From Bacillota bacterium (lineage in GTDB: Bacteria > Bacillota > Clostridia > Oscillospirales > Oscillospiraceae): a stretch of DNA of 64,000 nt. Shown in pieces: positions 45,943-53,547 of the stretch. Within the stretch, counting starts at the first letter, position 1, and each line of letters begins with the position of its first letter. The translations under genes were made by a program, and so were the position numbers. The stretch covers positions 84,120 through 148,119 of the forward strand of contig JAEWRY010000020.1 of the NCBI GenBank assembly GCA_023459875.1. Reading direction: 5' to 3'. Below the pieces are notes generated by a model. It saw nothing but the letters and a program-made list of their open reading frames with translations, did no database searches and had not been told where the DNA came from.

Positions 45943-46011
45943 ATGCCGAGACGAAAAGGAAAACAGAATACGCCTCAAAGCATCATAAATGAAAGGCCCC
46001 CAGTATGGTGA
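45943..46011 (+). pseudogene. Short N-terminal remnant of an IS reading frame
   Basis: A 22-codon frame starts with MPRRKGKQNTP, nine bases after AGGAGG, and is cut off by the nested sequence. I do not recognise it firmly; its place just inside the left inverted repeat suggests the first frame of the outer IS element. Confidence 0.35.
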
Positions 46012-46073
46012 GGAAGTCCTTCTGGTCCTGTTCCTCCCGCTGCTGCCTCGACCTCTCCGACGCCAGATAATGA

Positions 46074-46589
46074 TTATCCCGAACGCGATACACCGGCTGT
46101 AATGCATAACCAGCTGGTGTTTAGCAGGTTGTCGGCCTGCTGCGTCATCTCTCGGATGATTTCATATTTGGCACAGGCAGGAACGCTCATGTCTTTGTAT
46201 CCTCTGGGCTTAAGGACACTATTTTTTAGAAACTCTATCTCCTGATCCTTATAGGCTAACTGCTGTTCCAGATATTTGATCCGGCCTTCCGGCGTCATAT
46301 AGCCATCCAGATATCTTGCGTATGTATCTACGTCACGAAACCCCTTACCGGCCTTCACTTCGTTCCGTATCATCCCTTTGAGCCCATTCACCCGATTCAC
46401 GCCCAGTATATCCGGGTCGATGCCCAGCTCTGACACAATATCCCGGGGCGCCTCACTAGCAAGGACGGCCTTCCAGAACGTCTCCTTGAACTTTGCTGAG
46501 AAATGAACGGTAGTTGGCGTCACATCCAATACATATGGGCTTGCGCGCAGGTGATTCATTTCTTCTTTAGTAAACTTCCTGTTGGCCAT
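46074..46589 (-). pseudogene. IS3-family OrfA-like (HTH) protein joined to start of OrfB, truncated
   Basis: The protein begins MANRKFTKEEMNHLRASPYV, the usual N-terminus of an IS3/IS150-type OrfA with helix-turn-helix, includes the coiled-coil stretch KYLEQQLAYKDQEIEFLKN, and ends with the OrfB-start motif AGVSRSG before a stop. In another frame the sequence continues as LASERSRQQREEQDQKDF to about 45985 and is then cut off, so OrfB lacks its DDE domain. ATG 46589 has GGAGG eight bases upstream. The element is dead on this strand. Confidence 0.75.
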
Positions 46590-46604
46590 TGCATTAGCCT
46601 CCAA

Positions 46605-46752
46605 TTTTTCTCAACTTAATTCTACCGCCTGCTGAATTGGAGTCAAAGCCCTCTTGTCCGAATTCAAGGGTTTTGAAAACTTGATCGTCCATTTTTAAGA
46701 GCCTATAAAAACCGCTCCTGTCCGAAATTATGGGTACATTTTATAACTTATA
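46605..46752. other. Junction sequence between nested IS remnants
   Basis: The stretch holds two related copies of a TTCGGACA(A/G)GAG motif about 65 bases apart. It probably contains the 5' end of the minus-strand IS3 copy and the broken 5' part of the IS1182-like element. No coding potential was recognised. Confidence 0.4.
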
Positions 46753-47532
46753 ATGACGCCGGGATACAAAGAACCGAAATCTGTTACGGAAGAAAAGTTT
46801 GAACTGAGGAGCAGTACCGACACCGATTGCGGATATATCCATCAGGAAAGGAAAAAAGGATTAGGATATCTTGCGCAGATGACGGTAGATACTGAGAATG
46901 GTATAATAATAGGGGTGAATTGCTATCCGGCCAACCGCCGGGAGAGTGATATCATTTTGAAACATGTCAGGCGGCAGATGGAGGAAACAGGGCTGACCAT
47001 CGGCAGCATTGCACTGGATGGAGGGTATGATGTCGGCGCGGTTCATCGTGGCTTTGAACTAATGGGCATTACCGACTATTGCAGTATTCGTGAGATGCAT
47101 AACAACGCGCTGAGAAAAGGTTTTGAATATGACCAGAACACAGACTGCTTCATCTGCGAAAAAGGTAAGAGACTTATATTTTCAAAATTGATCTTTAAAC
47201 AAAAACAAAGGTATTATCGAATCTACCGGCTGCTGCGCAGAGAATGTAAAGGCTGTCCCCGACTTGCACACTGTTCCATGGATAAAGATTCGATCTGCAT
47301 AAATGCAAGTCCTTTTTACCCAGCCTATTATGCGAATCGTCTGCGATGCCAAACATCGGCATATAAAGAAATGAAACGACTGAGAAGCATATGGAGCGAG
47401 GGCACATTTGCAGCTTTAAAAAATGGAAATATGTTGTCCAGGCACAGAAAAAGAGGCATCCAACGGGCAGCCGAGGAATGTCTTCTTTCGGCACTGGCAT
47501 TAAACCTGAAAAGGATGGCAAAGGCTGCTTGA
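46753..47532 (+). pseudogene. IS1182-like transposase, catalytic part without N-terminus
   Basis: The 259 residues correspond to the DDE domain of IS1182/IS5-type transposases: first Asp region in SSTDTDCGYIHQ, second Asp in ALDGGYDVGA, Glu in WSEGTFAALK near the C-terminus, and a Cys-rich insert (CKGCPRLAHC). All three catalytic residues seem to be present, but the N-terminal ~180-200 residues of a full-length transposase are missing and no ribosome-binding site precedes the ATG. A hairpin terminator overlaps its end. Confidence 0.8.
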
Positions 47533-47555
47533 AGCAGCTACTGCCATCCTTTGTT
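47511..47555 (+). terminator. Hairpin at the end of the IS1182-like gene
   Basis: The arms AAGGATGGCA and TGCCATCCTT enclose an inner GCTGCTT/AAGCAGC stem. It overlaps the last codons and is followed by GTTGATTG, a poor T-run. Confidence 0.6.
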
Positions 47556-47630
47556 GATTGATCATATATTTCCATTACTCACAAACGATAAAGAATTTGG
47601 ATTTTATCAACAGGTCCTTATTTCTGCACT

Positions 47631-47936
47631 ACCGTCGCTGCGGAGTTACAGCTCCACAGCGACCAAGGGTTCCAATACACATCGCAAGCATGTTTTTCCC
47701 TGACTCAAGAGTATGCCATAACACCATCCATGTCAAGACGAGGAAATTGTTATGACAACGCCATGGCTGAAAATTTCTTTTCTATTCTCAAAGCCGAGTG
47801 CATTTACCGCCATAAGATTAAAACCTATGAAGAAGCCCAACAGCTAATTGACGAATACATCGATTTCTACAATAACGAGCGCATCCAAACAAAAACGAGC
47901 CTGACACCGCTCGAAAAACGGCGTCAGGCTGCGTAA
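47631..47936 (+). pseudogene. IS3-family transposase OrfB, C-terminal fragment
   Basis: Reading from 47631, the fragment gives LHSDQGFQYTSQACF (second Asp of the DDE triad), SMSRRGNCYDNAMAENFF with the catalytic Glu, and YIDFYNNERIQTKTSLTPLE, the standard OrfB C-terminus. The first two thirds of OrfB, with the first Asp, are absent. It leads directly into the right inverted repeat in normal orientation, so it belongs to the outer IS element. Confidence 0.85.
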
Positions 47937-47958
47937 TTTTTAGATGTTCTGCGATAGA

Positions 47959-48022
47959 GCCTTTTTAGCCGTGTCCGTTTGCTCTAGGGGGTGCACTGAC
48001 GCTCCGGTCCTATTATATTGTT
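47959..48022 (-). repeat. Right terminal inverted repeat of the IS cluster
   Basis: The reverse complement of this stretch matches 45834-45900 at roughly three of four positions with one or two small gaps (shared blocks GGAGCGTC, GTGCACC and AAACGGACA). Confidence 0.75.
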
Positions 48023-48024
48023 AC

Positions 48025-48627
48025 TCAGATTTCCACTTCGGGGAAAACCGTGGTGGAAGCGTTGTTTTGATCCACCATAATACTGCCCAACACTCGGGCG
48101 CCCTCGTTCATGGAGATGACGTGGGTATCCACATTGCCCATAAGAAGGGCATTTGCCAGGAGACAGGTGTGCTTTTCAACCTTGAGATCACCGCGCACTC
48201 GGCCGTCGATCGAAACGGTTTCCGCATGGATGTCTCCCATAACCGCGGAATCCGCATCCAGCGTGATCCGGCCCGTGGCCATCACGTTGCCCTGCACCAA
48301 AGCGCTCAGCAGTTGAACGCTGGCACCGGTAATGTTGCCCAGAACACGACCGCCGGTAACGATTACATTGCCCTTTGCCTCAACGTTTCCCTTCATCGAA
48401 CCGCGAAGCTCAACATTGCCATTGGAATTTAGGTTGCCCCAAAGCGTGGTTTCCTCGCTGATCAACGTGGAGGAAACACGGTTAAGGAGGGGGACACTTA
48501 CGGTGGAGGGGGTAACGATAGAAACATCCTGCGCATCCATCGTCTTCACGGGAACATTATCATCCTGCATTGGTAAATCGTGTTTTAATTCTATAAAAGC
48601 CTGCTTCATGTTGTCCTTAATTCCCAT
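48025..48627 (-). CDS. Bactofilin (polymer-forming cytoskeletal protein)
   Basis: The 200-residue protein has a bactofilin core (about residues 50-175) of short Gly/Val/Asn-rich beta-helix repeats such as LWGNLNSNGNVELRGSMKGN and VTGGRVLGNITGASVQLL, with polar tails at both ends. Bactofilins self-assemble into filaments at the membrane and often organise cell-wall enzymes. It follows a polysaccharide deacetylase gene after 16 bases, so the two are likely cotranscribed and may act together on the wall. Its stop lies a few bases from the end of the IS cluster. Confidence 0.9.
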   Translation of the reverse strand: MGIKDNMKQAFIELKHDLPMQDDNVPVKTMDAQDVSIVTPSTVSVPLLNRVSSTLISEETTLWGNLNSNGNVELRGSMKGNVEAKGNVIVTGGRVLGNITGASVQLLSALVQGNVMATGRITLDADSAVMGDIHAETVSIDGRVRGDLKVEKHTCLLANALLMGNVDTHVISMNEGARVLGSIMVDQNNASTTVFPEVEI

Positions 48628-48643
48628 TTTTGTGAAATTCCTC

Positions 48644-49564
48644 TCAATCTTTGTAGCTGAAGATTATTGGTGCAACGTTATTTGTTAGCGGAGCAAAATT
48701 ATAGCCATGAATTTGCAGCGCACTGATTATTCCCTGAAGCGCATCAGCGGTGGTACGCTTGGTGCTGCTGTCATGCATCAGAACAATAGCGCGGCTGTAG
48801 TTCGCGGTATTTTGTACCACGTTGCGGGTGATGGCCGCGGCGGAGGCGGAACCGGTGGCGTCCTCCGAGGATACATTCCAATCATAGTAAACAAATCCGC
48901 GGCGTTCCATCTCGGCAATCAGTTGTTGATAAAAAGAACCGTTATACCCATTGATGCTTCCCCCCGGGAAACGGAAGATGCTTGGATAGACTCCCGTAAT
49001 CTCGTAAACCTGCTGAAAAACCTTGTCGAAATCGTCCAGATAGGATTCCACGGAATTATAAATTGTGGCATAGGCATGGCTGTAGGTATGTACCCCGATC
49101 GTATGTCCTTCGTCGACCATGCGCTTTAAAAGCTCCTGCCCGCTCTCGGTATTGAGGTTATTTCCCACAACAAAGAAGGTCGCCTTGACGTTACTTGCCT
49201 TTAAAGTATCCAGGATCCGGCTCGTCACGTTGGACGGTCCGTCGTCAAAGGTGAGGTAAACCGTGTTTTCCGCCTTGACTGCAACGGTAGGCGCAGTCAC
49301 ATAAAGATCTGGGTATAGCGTCTGATAAGAAAAAGCCGGCTCTTTCTTTTCCGGGGCTTCCTCGTTCTCCGTTGTCGCTGCCAGCGTTTTTACGGAAACC
49401 AATGTGTTTGCCTCCGTCAATTGTTCCTTAGCAGACTGTAATGCTTGCTTCAAATCACTATTTTCGAATCCAAGTACGATTACCACCATAAGCGGAATCA
49501 AAACGATGAGGATTAAAATAGTAATATATAAATGCTTAAAAAAGCGAACGCTTCCAAAGTACAT
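48644..49564 (-). CDS. Membrane-anchored polysaccharide deacetylase (NodB domain)
   Basis: The 306 residues begin with a membrane helix (HLYITILILIVLIPLMVVIV, about residues 10-30), then a coiled linker, then a NodB/CE4 domain (about 105-300). Metal and catalytic motifs are TFDDGPS (the two Asp) and HTYSHAY (the two metal His), followed by RFPGGS and late VLMHDS. It should remove acetyl groups from peptidoglycan or another surface glycan. ATG 49564 has GGAGGC eight bases upstream; the longer frame to 49669 covers the predicted promoter and is rejected. It is followed by a bactofilin gene. Confidence 0.92.
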   Translation of the reverse strand: MYFGSVRFFKHLYITILILIVLIPLMVVIVLGFENSDLKQALQSAKEQLTEANTLVSVKTLAATTENEEAPEKKEPAFSYQTLYPDLYVTAPTVAVKAENTVYLTFDDGPSNVTSRILDTLKASNVKATFFVVGNNLNTESGQELLKRMVDEGHTIGVHTYSHAYATIYNSVESYLDDFDKVFQQVYEITGVYPSIFRFPGGSINGYNGSFYQQLIAEMERRGFVYYDWNVSSEDATGSASAAAITRNVVQNTANYSRAIVLMHDSSTKRTTADALQGIISALQIHGYNFAPLTNNVAPIIFSYKD

Positions 49565-49640
49565 TTTTCGTAGCCTCCAGCTCAACGAAACATGCTGTGT
49601 CGAAAAATAAATTATTACGTCGAGGATTTTTGTGCATTTA

Positions 49641-49669
49641 AGTATATGGCAGATAGCAATATTAGTCAA
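49641..49669 (-). promoter_or_regulatory. Predicted promoter of the deacetylase-bactofilin operon
   Basis: On the minus strand, TTGACT (49669-49664) and TATACT (49646-49641) are separated by 17 bases. Confidence 0.7.
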
Positions 49670-50097
49670 GTGATAAAGAATATAGTAACGAATGAAAAAA
49701 TATCACAAATCTTTTAAAAACTCCTTGTAGACAAATAATAACTGAGTTATACAGCAGCTTCCAACTAATTTAAAAGTTTTATAATTTTACCTTTTGCGCA
49801 GGCTTAATTTTAATTGTAACCATTATAACAGAATATGACAAAATAGGACAGTATTTTTATTAAATTAATCTATTTTTTAAGGGCCCCTTTTTATGCCGGC
49901 GGTAAAGGGCCCGGTTTGCTTTATTAAGCAAGCCGGGCCCTTTGACTTTTAAAATTTAGATGTGCAGAAAATAATACAAAGCACGCTGGCTATCGATTAT
50001 TCATTAAAATATTTTTACGCGAGAAATAGGAGGCGACCCGACGGGAAAATTCCAAGCTGCAGCCCATAGTGATGACTATCTCCACGGGAGAAATATA
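49670..50097. other. Intergenic region without a gene
   Basis: AT-rich sequence separates the divergently oriented deacetylase promoter and the thioredoxin-like gene's 3' end. It contains the strong hairpin listed next and a poly-A/T stretch (49680-49880). No open frame with a ribosome-binding site was seen. Confidence 0.5.
49904..49950. terminator. Strong GC-rich hairpin, probable terminator
   Basis: An 18-base stem with one G-T pair (arms begin AAAGGGCCCGG) and a TATT loop is followed on the plus strand by GACTTTTAAAA. Upstream, a second GGGCCC block (49880-49886) could form an alternative stem. The hairpin is about 150 bases downstream of the permease-thioredoxin operon on the minus strand. 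Confidence 0.65.
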
Positions 50098-50451
50098 CTA
50101 CCCTCTGACTTTTTTGAGGATCTTTATAACTTCTTCTTTTTTTAAGACCTTTCCATAAGAAACCACTTTTCCGTCCACAACCAGGGCGGGCGTGGTCATG
50201 ACGCCATAGGATGCGATCTGTGAAAAGTCGGTCACGTGATCAATCGCCGCATCCATACCAAGCTGCTCCAGGGCTTCTTTGGTGGCCGCTTCCAACTGAT
50301 TGCATTTCGCACAGCCGCTTTCCAACACCTTCACGCCCGCGCCACCCGATTTTATCTTCTCTGCGTTTGCCATGCTTTCCGCATCACAGTTTTCGCCGCA
50401 GCAGCAGCCGGAGGTTTCTTCCTTCTTCTTTCCCATGTTAAACAGCGACAT
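50098..50451 (-). CDS. Thioredoxin-like small redox protein with CxxC
   Basis: This 117-residue protein belongs to the thioredoxin/glutaredoxin-like 'redox-active disulfide protein 2' group (TM0996/MTH895-like). The active-site CxxC is in ESGCAKCNQLE (about residues 45-55), and VMTTPALVVDGK supplies the cis-Pro. The N-terminus has an extra Cys-rich block (GCCCGENC, residues 15-22) that could bind metal or metalloid. It is downstream of the ArsR-controlled permease on the same strand and is probably cotranscribed, which suggests a role in metalloid reduction or handling. Start ATG 50451 with a GGAGATT site. Confidence 0.82.
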   Translation of the reverse strand: MSLFNMGKKKEETSGCCCGENCDAESMANAEKIKSGGAGVKVLESGCAKCNQLEAATKEALEQLGMDAAIDHVTDFSQIASYGVMTTPALVVDGKVVSYGKVLKKEEVIKILKKVRG

Positions 50452-50579
50452 ATAAAAATCTCCTTTTCATTCATTACCAGGAGCAGTAAAAGCTCCCGCA
50501 TGCAAATGATGCCATTGTGTATTTATAGCTCATATAGTCGATTCACTGAGTACCGAGTCTGAGCCATATTTATTCTCAC

Positions 50580-51593
50580 TTACACCAGTAAAAACTGAAA
50601 CGCATTAAATGTATAACCGATCAAAATGATACCCACGGTTACAATCCCTACAAAAACCACGAGAAGTTTAGGTTTCACCGCCCGGCGCAGCATGATAATG
50701 GAAGGGGCGGAAAGTGCGGTGACGGCCATCATAAAGGACAGAACTGTGCCGAGTCCAACTCCCTTAGCAAACAGCGCCTCAGCAATGGGGATCGTGCCAA
50801 AAATATCTGCATACATCGGAACCCCTACTACGGTAGCAAGTATCACCGAAAAGGGGTTCCGTTCTCCGAGGACCGTCTGAATCCATTCGGTCGGAATCCA
50901 GTTGTGGATCAGAGCGCCGATTCCCACGCCGATAAGGATGTAGAGAATTACCTTCTTAACTATCGACTGCACCTGCTCTTTGGCGTAAACGATACGGTCG
51001 CGTTTCGTGAGCTCCGGGGCTTCGATGTCCACGCTGCCGGCAGATCTGATAAAGCTCTCCACATATTTGGCCATGCCGAGTTTTTCAATCAGCGATCCGC
51101 CGATGACCGCAAGAATGAGTCCCACAACAACGTAAGCAGCGGCGACCTTCGCTCCGAATATACTCATGAGCAGAACAAGAGAACCCAGATCCACCAAGGG
51201 AGACGAGATTAAAAACGAAAAGGTAACGCCGATAGGAAGTCCAGCGCTGGAAAACCCAATAAACAAAGGAATGGACGAGCAGGAGCAAAAAGGCGTTACC
51301 GTGCCCAGCAGCGCGGCTAATGTGTTTGCCGTCAGGCCATGAAACCGGCCAAGTATTTTTTTCGTACGCTCGGGTGGGAAGTAGCTCTGGATATAGCTGA
51401 TGATGAAAATCAGCACGGATAAAAGTACCAATATCTTAACCGTATCATAGAGAAAAAACTGTATGCTTGCTCCCAGACGGCCGCTTACATCAAGCCCCAA
51501 AGAAGATAAGCCGCCGCCGATCAAACTGTTCATCCACCTCATTCCGAGAATCTGACCCTGAAAAAAATCCCAGAGTACTATCAGTATCTGCAT
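50580..51593 (-). CDS. Permease of the ArsP/DUF318 family
   Basis: The roughly 337-residue protein has eight or more membrane segments and the PF03773 pattern: TPFCSCSSIPLFIGFSSAGLP (first half; the CSCS cysteines are diagnostic) and VVGVPMYADIFGTIPIAEAL (second half). Members include organoarsenical exporters (ArsP). The open frame continues to 51659, but that extension holds a promoter and an ArsR operator; ATG 51593 with a weak GGGG site is therefore preferred. An ArsR-type regulator lies upstream and a thioredoxin-like protein downstream. The substrate (arsenic species or another metalloid) is inferred from context. Confidence 0.85.
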   Translation of the reverse strand: MQILIVLWDFFQGQILGMRWMNSLIGGGLSSLGLDVSGRLGASIQFFLYDTVKILVLLSVLIFIISYIQSYFPPERTKKILGRFHGLTANTLAALLGTVTPFCSCSSIPLFIGFSSAGLPIGVTFSFLISSPLVDLGSLVLLMSIFGAKVAAAYVVVGLILAVIGGSLIEKLGMAKYVESFIRSAGSVDIEAPELTKRDRIVYAKEQVQSIVKKVILYILIGVGIGALIHNWIPTEWIQTVLGERNPFSVILATVVGVPMYADIFGTIPIAEALFAKGVGLGTVLSFMMAVTALSAPSIIMLRRAVKPKLLVVFVGIVTVGIILIGYTFNAFQFLLV

Positions 51594-51620
51594 TGCTAAG
51601 CCCCATTTCTGAAAAAACTC

Positions 51621-51648
51621 ATATACATCAAATATTTTTGATGTATAT
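51621..51648. promoter_or_regulatory. ArsR-type operator in the permease promoter
   Basis: The site is a palindrome with 12-base arms (containing ATACATCAAA) around a TATT centre. It lies inside the spacer and covers the -10 of a minus-strand promoter with -35 TTGACA (51659-51654), spacer 17, and -10 AATATT (51636-51631), so binding would block polymerase. Confidence 0.75.
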
Positions 51649-51677
51649 CTCATTGTCAAGCCATCGTTGTGATGGCT

Positions 51678-51989
51678 TTATCCTTTGCATCTATTATCTA
51701 CTATTGCCGTGTTGGGAGTTGTCAGCTCTTTGAGCAGCTCACAGGCGTAACCGCTGCCCTTTTCGCTTATTTTGTAATGCGTCCATTTTCCTTCCTGACG
51801 GCTTTCCACAATTCCGGATTCCACCAATACTTTCATGTGATAGGAGAGCGCCGACTGCCCCATCTCCATGCGGTCGATCAGAACGCAGGCGCATTTCTCT
51901 CCGCCGCGCAGGAGCTCAAGGATCCGAAGCCGTTTTTCGTCGCAAAGAGCTTTGAATACCTTCGCCTGCCGCTCATATCCCGTAACCAA
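51678..51989 (-). CDS. ArsR/SmtB family metalloid-responsive repressor
   Basis: The 103-residue winged-helix protein has the ArsR fold with ALCDEKRLRILELLRGGEKCACVL; the CAC pair in the alpha-3 region matches the As(III)/Sb(III)-sensing cysteines of ArsR proteins (usually CVC). The recognition helix is QSALSYHMKVL. The start is TTG 51989 with GAGGTG six bases upstream. It is upstream of the ArsP-like permease on the same strand, and near-identical operator sequences precede both genes. Confidence 0.9.
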   Translation of the reverse strand: MVTGYERQAKVFKALCDEKRLRILELLRGGEKCACVLIDRMEMGQSALSYHMKVLVESGIVESRQEGKWTHYKISEKGSGYACELLKELTTPNTAIVDNRCKG

Positions 51990-52000
51990 GTTTACACCTC

Positions 52001-52020
52001 ACATCAAATAATTTTGATAT
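52001..52020. promoter_or_regulatory. ArsR-type operator upstream of arsR-like gene
   Basis: ACATCAAATAATTTTGATAT shares the ATCAAA-n-TTTGAT pattern with the permease operator. It lies at the start point predicted from minus-strand promoter TTGACA (52054-52049), spacer 17, TATAGT (52031-52026), so the repressor should autoregulate. Confidence 0.75.
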
Positions 52021-52025
52021 ATTAT

Positions 52026-52054
52026 ACTATATGCCGCAGAACCGATTTTGTCAA
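52026..52054 (-). promoter_or_regulatory. Predicted promoter of the arsR-like gene
   Basis: On the minus strand, a perfect -35 TTGACA and -10 TATAGT are separated by 17 bases. Confidence 0.7.
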
Positions 52055-52119
52055 CCCATCCACAACATTATTATCAGCATGCAAAACGAAGCAGCAAATC
52101 GCTGCTTCGTTTTCCTCTC

Positions 52120-52554
52120 TCACTTTGATTTTTTTCTGATCCGAATCAGGCTCATCACGTCGTTCAGAACGGCGCAGTCGGTTACGTGAAGCATCAGCCA
52201 CCGGCCTCCGGCAGAAAACGCGGTGTTATCGTAGAGCGCCTGCGTATAGATGCTGAACGAAGCTAAGACCAGTTCAACCTGCGGAACCTCCCGGCTGCCG
52301 ATCACGACCAGGGCAATAAAGGACTCCTCCATCGGATAGAGTGTGCAGAGGGACCGTCCGCTTTTCTGATATTTCACGTTCCAGCTGGGCTGCATGGAAC
52401 ACCGGCTGTAGGAGAGCTTTGGCTCAATCCGGTACGTTTCTCTCAGAAAGATATTCAGCTTCTCCCAGAGCCCGCTATTTACAAATCTGCTGATCACGTC
52501 CATGGCCGGCGGCCTACTCTGATCGTAAAGAACATTCCAGTTCATTTGCATCAC
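52120..52554 (-). CDS. DUF3788 domain protein
   Basis: This 144-residue cytoplasmic protein matches the DUF3788 family pattern: PSWNVKYQKSGRSLCTLYP in the middle, then FIALVVIGSREVPQ and GGRWLMLHVTD. The function is unknown; the fold is related to small SRPBCC/YdhG-like ligand-binding proteins in my recollection, which I cannot check. It overlaps the end of an AraC-family regulator by four bases, so the two are translationally coupled and probably work in the same response. Confidence 0.75.
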   Translation of the reverse strand: MMQMNWNVLYDQSRPPAMDVISRFVNSGLWEKLNIFLRETYRIEPKLSYSRCSMQPSWNVKYQKSGRSLCTLYPMEESFIALVVIGSREVPQVELVLASFSIYTQALYDNTAFSAGGRWLMLHVTDCAVLNDVMSLIRIRKKSK

Positions 52555-53480
52555 GTCTCCATTGCATACTGCTGTTTCGAAGCCTCAGGCCGCACCCAAA
52601 TCTCCATGCAGACCGTATTCGGGCTGTGACTGGCATACCGCTCGGCGGCAAAGGGTTCGACACAAATACCGTGGGTCGGGAGCCAGGTCTCAAACAGATA
52701 TTTGTGGGCTTTGTATACTGCGTCCATCACCAGATGTTCAAAATCCTCCGCCTCGAAGGAACAGACAATGTATTCGCCTTTATGCAGTTCCCAGGTGGTA
52801 AACCCCTCGGGCGGATTATCCGTCACAGCTTCAGCGCCCGCAAAATACCTGTAATGCCCGTCCCTGGTGCCGGGGAAAGCGACCCCAAGTTCGTCGCCGT
52901 TTTCCATCAGTTCCCGAATTTTCGGTTTGTTTTGGTGAAAGGTGTCCCACAGGCTCCAGAGCGCATCCACACCGGTTTCGCCGCCGCCGGGAATCTGATG
53001 AACCGGCTCTTCCGCTGTGAGCCCGAAAAAGAATTGGGGCGATAAGATATTCCGGCGGGATATCTCAAGAATAATTCCGTCGGCAACGAGAGGGACGTTT
53101 TCATCCACAAGAGTGTAGTTCAAAAGGAGCTGCGGCTTACCAAAATTGTTCAGCTTCACCGGGTTTGCCCTGTACTCCTCCGGCGTCATTCCAAACGCGC
53201 TTTTAAATGCGCGGGTCAAAGTCTCATGAGAAGAAAAGCCGTTATCCAGGGCAACATCTAAAATTCTTTTACTTTTATCCGGAAGCGCTTCTGACGCTCT
53301 TGCCAGCCGGCGCAGCCTCAAATACTCGCCGACCGGCTTCTTCACCAGGCGGCAAAAGAGCCTCTGATAATAAAATTGGGAGAGCGAAGCCATCTTCGCC
53401 AGTTCTTCGATTGTAATTACCTCTGAGATGTGTTCCTCAATATAATCCACCGTCGTCTGAATTTGTTCCCACGCGTGCAT
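52551..53480 (-). CDS. AraC-family regulator with GyrI-like effector-binding domain
   Basis: The 309 residues have an N-terminal AraC DNA-binding domain (about residues 8-105; TIEELAKMASLSQFYYQRLFC-type first helix-turn-helix, ALDNGFSSHETLTRAFKSAFG second) followed by a GyrI-like effector domain (about 125-300; FPGTRDGHYRYFAGAEAV and FTTWELHKGEYIVCSFE). Such proteins (Rob/SoxS-GyrI type) often sense hydrophobic compounds and control export or resistance genes. ATG 53480 has a strong AAGGAGGTG site. Only the coupled DUF3788 gene is downstream. Confidence 0.9.
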   Translation of the reverse strand: MHAWEQIQTTVDYIEEHISEVITIEELAKMASLSQFYYQRLFCRLVKKPVGEYLRLRRLARASEALPDKSKRILDVALDNGFSSHETLTRAFKSAFGMTPEEYRANPVKLNNFGKPQLLLNYTLVDENVPLVADGIILEISRRNILSPQFFFGLTAEEPVHQIPGGGETGVDALWSLWDTFHQNKPKIRELMENGDELGVAFPGTRDGHYRYFAGAEAVTDNPPEGFTTWELHKGEYIVCSFEAEDFEHLVMDAVYKAHKYLFETWLPTHGICVEPFAAERYASHSPNTVCMEIWVRPEASKQQYAMET

Positions 53481-53547
53481 GTATAGCACCTCCTTGGAAA
53501 CAGAATAGCACGTAAGCCTGCTTTCCCGCTTGACCGTCAATGCCCTT

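Larger units (their letters stand above)
45834..48022. mobile_element. Degenerate nested insertion-sequence cluster (IS3-family ends)
   Basis: This 2.2-kb block is bounded by imperfect terminal inverted repeats of about 65 bases. Within it are a truncated plus-strand reading frame next to the left end, a minus-strand IS3-type OrfA with the beginning of OrfB, the catalytic part of an IS1182-like transposase on the plus strand, and the C-terminal part of an IS3-type OrfB on the plus strand next to the right end. No complete transposase gene remains, so the block should be immobile unless supplied in trans. It starts five bases after the hydA stop and ends just before the bactofilin stop. Confidence 0.75.

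Noticed and set aside
45787..46107. 106-codon minus-strand frame at the left IS end
   Set aside because: It runs through the hydA 3' end and the inverted repeat and shows no transposase motif.
49565..49669. N-terminal extension of the deacetylase
   Set aside because: It overlaps a well-formed minus-strand promoter; the membrane helix and ribosome-binding site support ATG 49564.
51594..51659. N-terminal extension of the ArsP-like permease
   Set aside because: This stretch contains a TTGACA -35 box, a 17-base spacer, a -10 box and an ArsR-type palindrome, so it is promoter rather than coding sequence.
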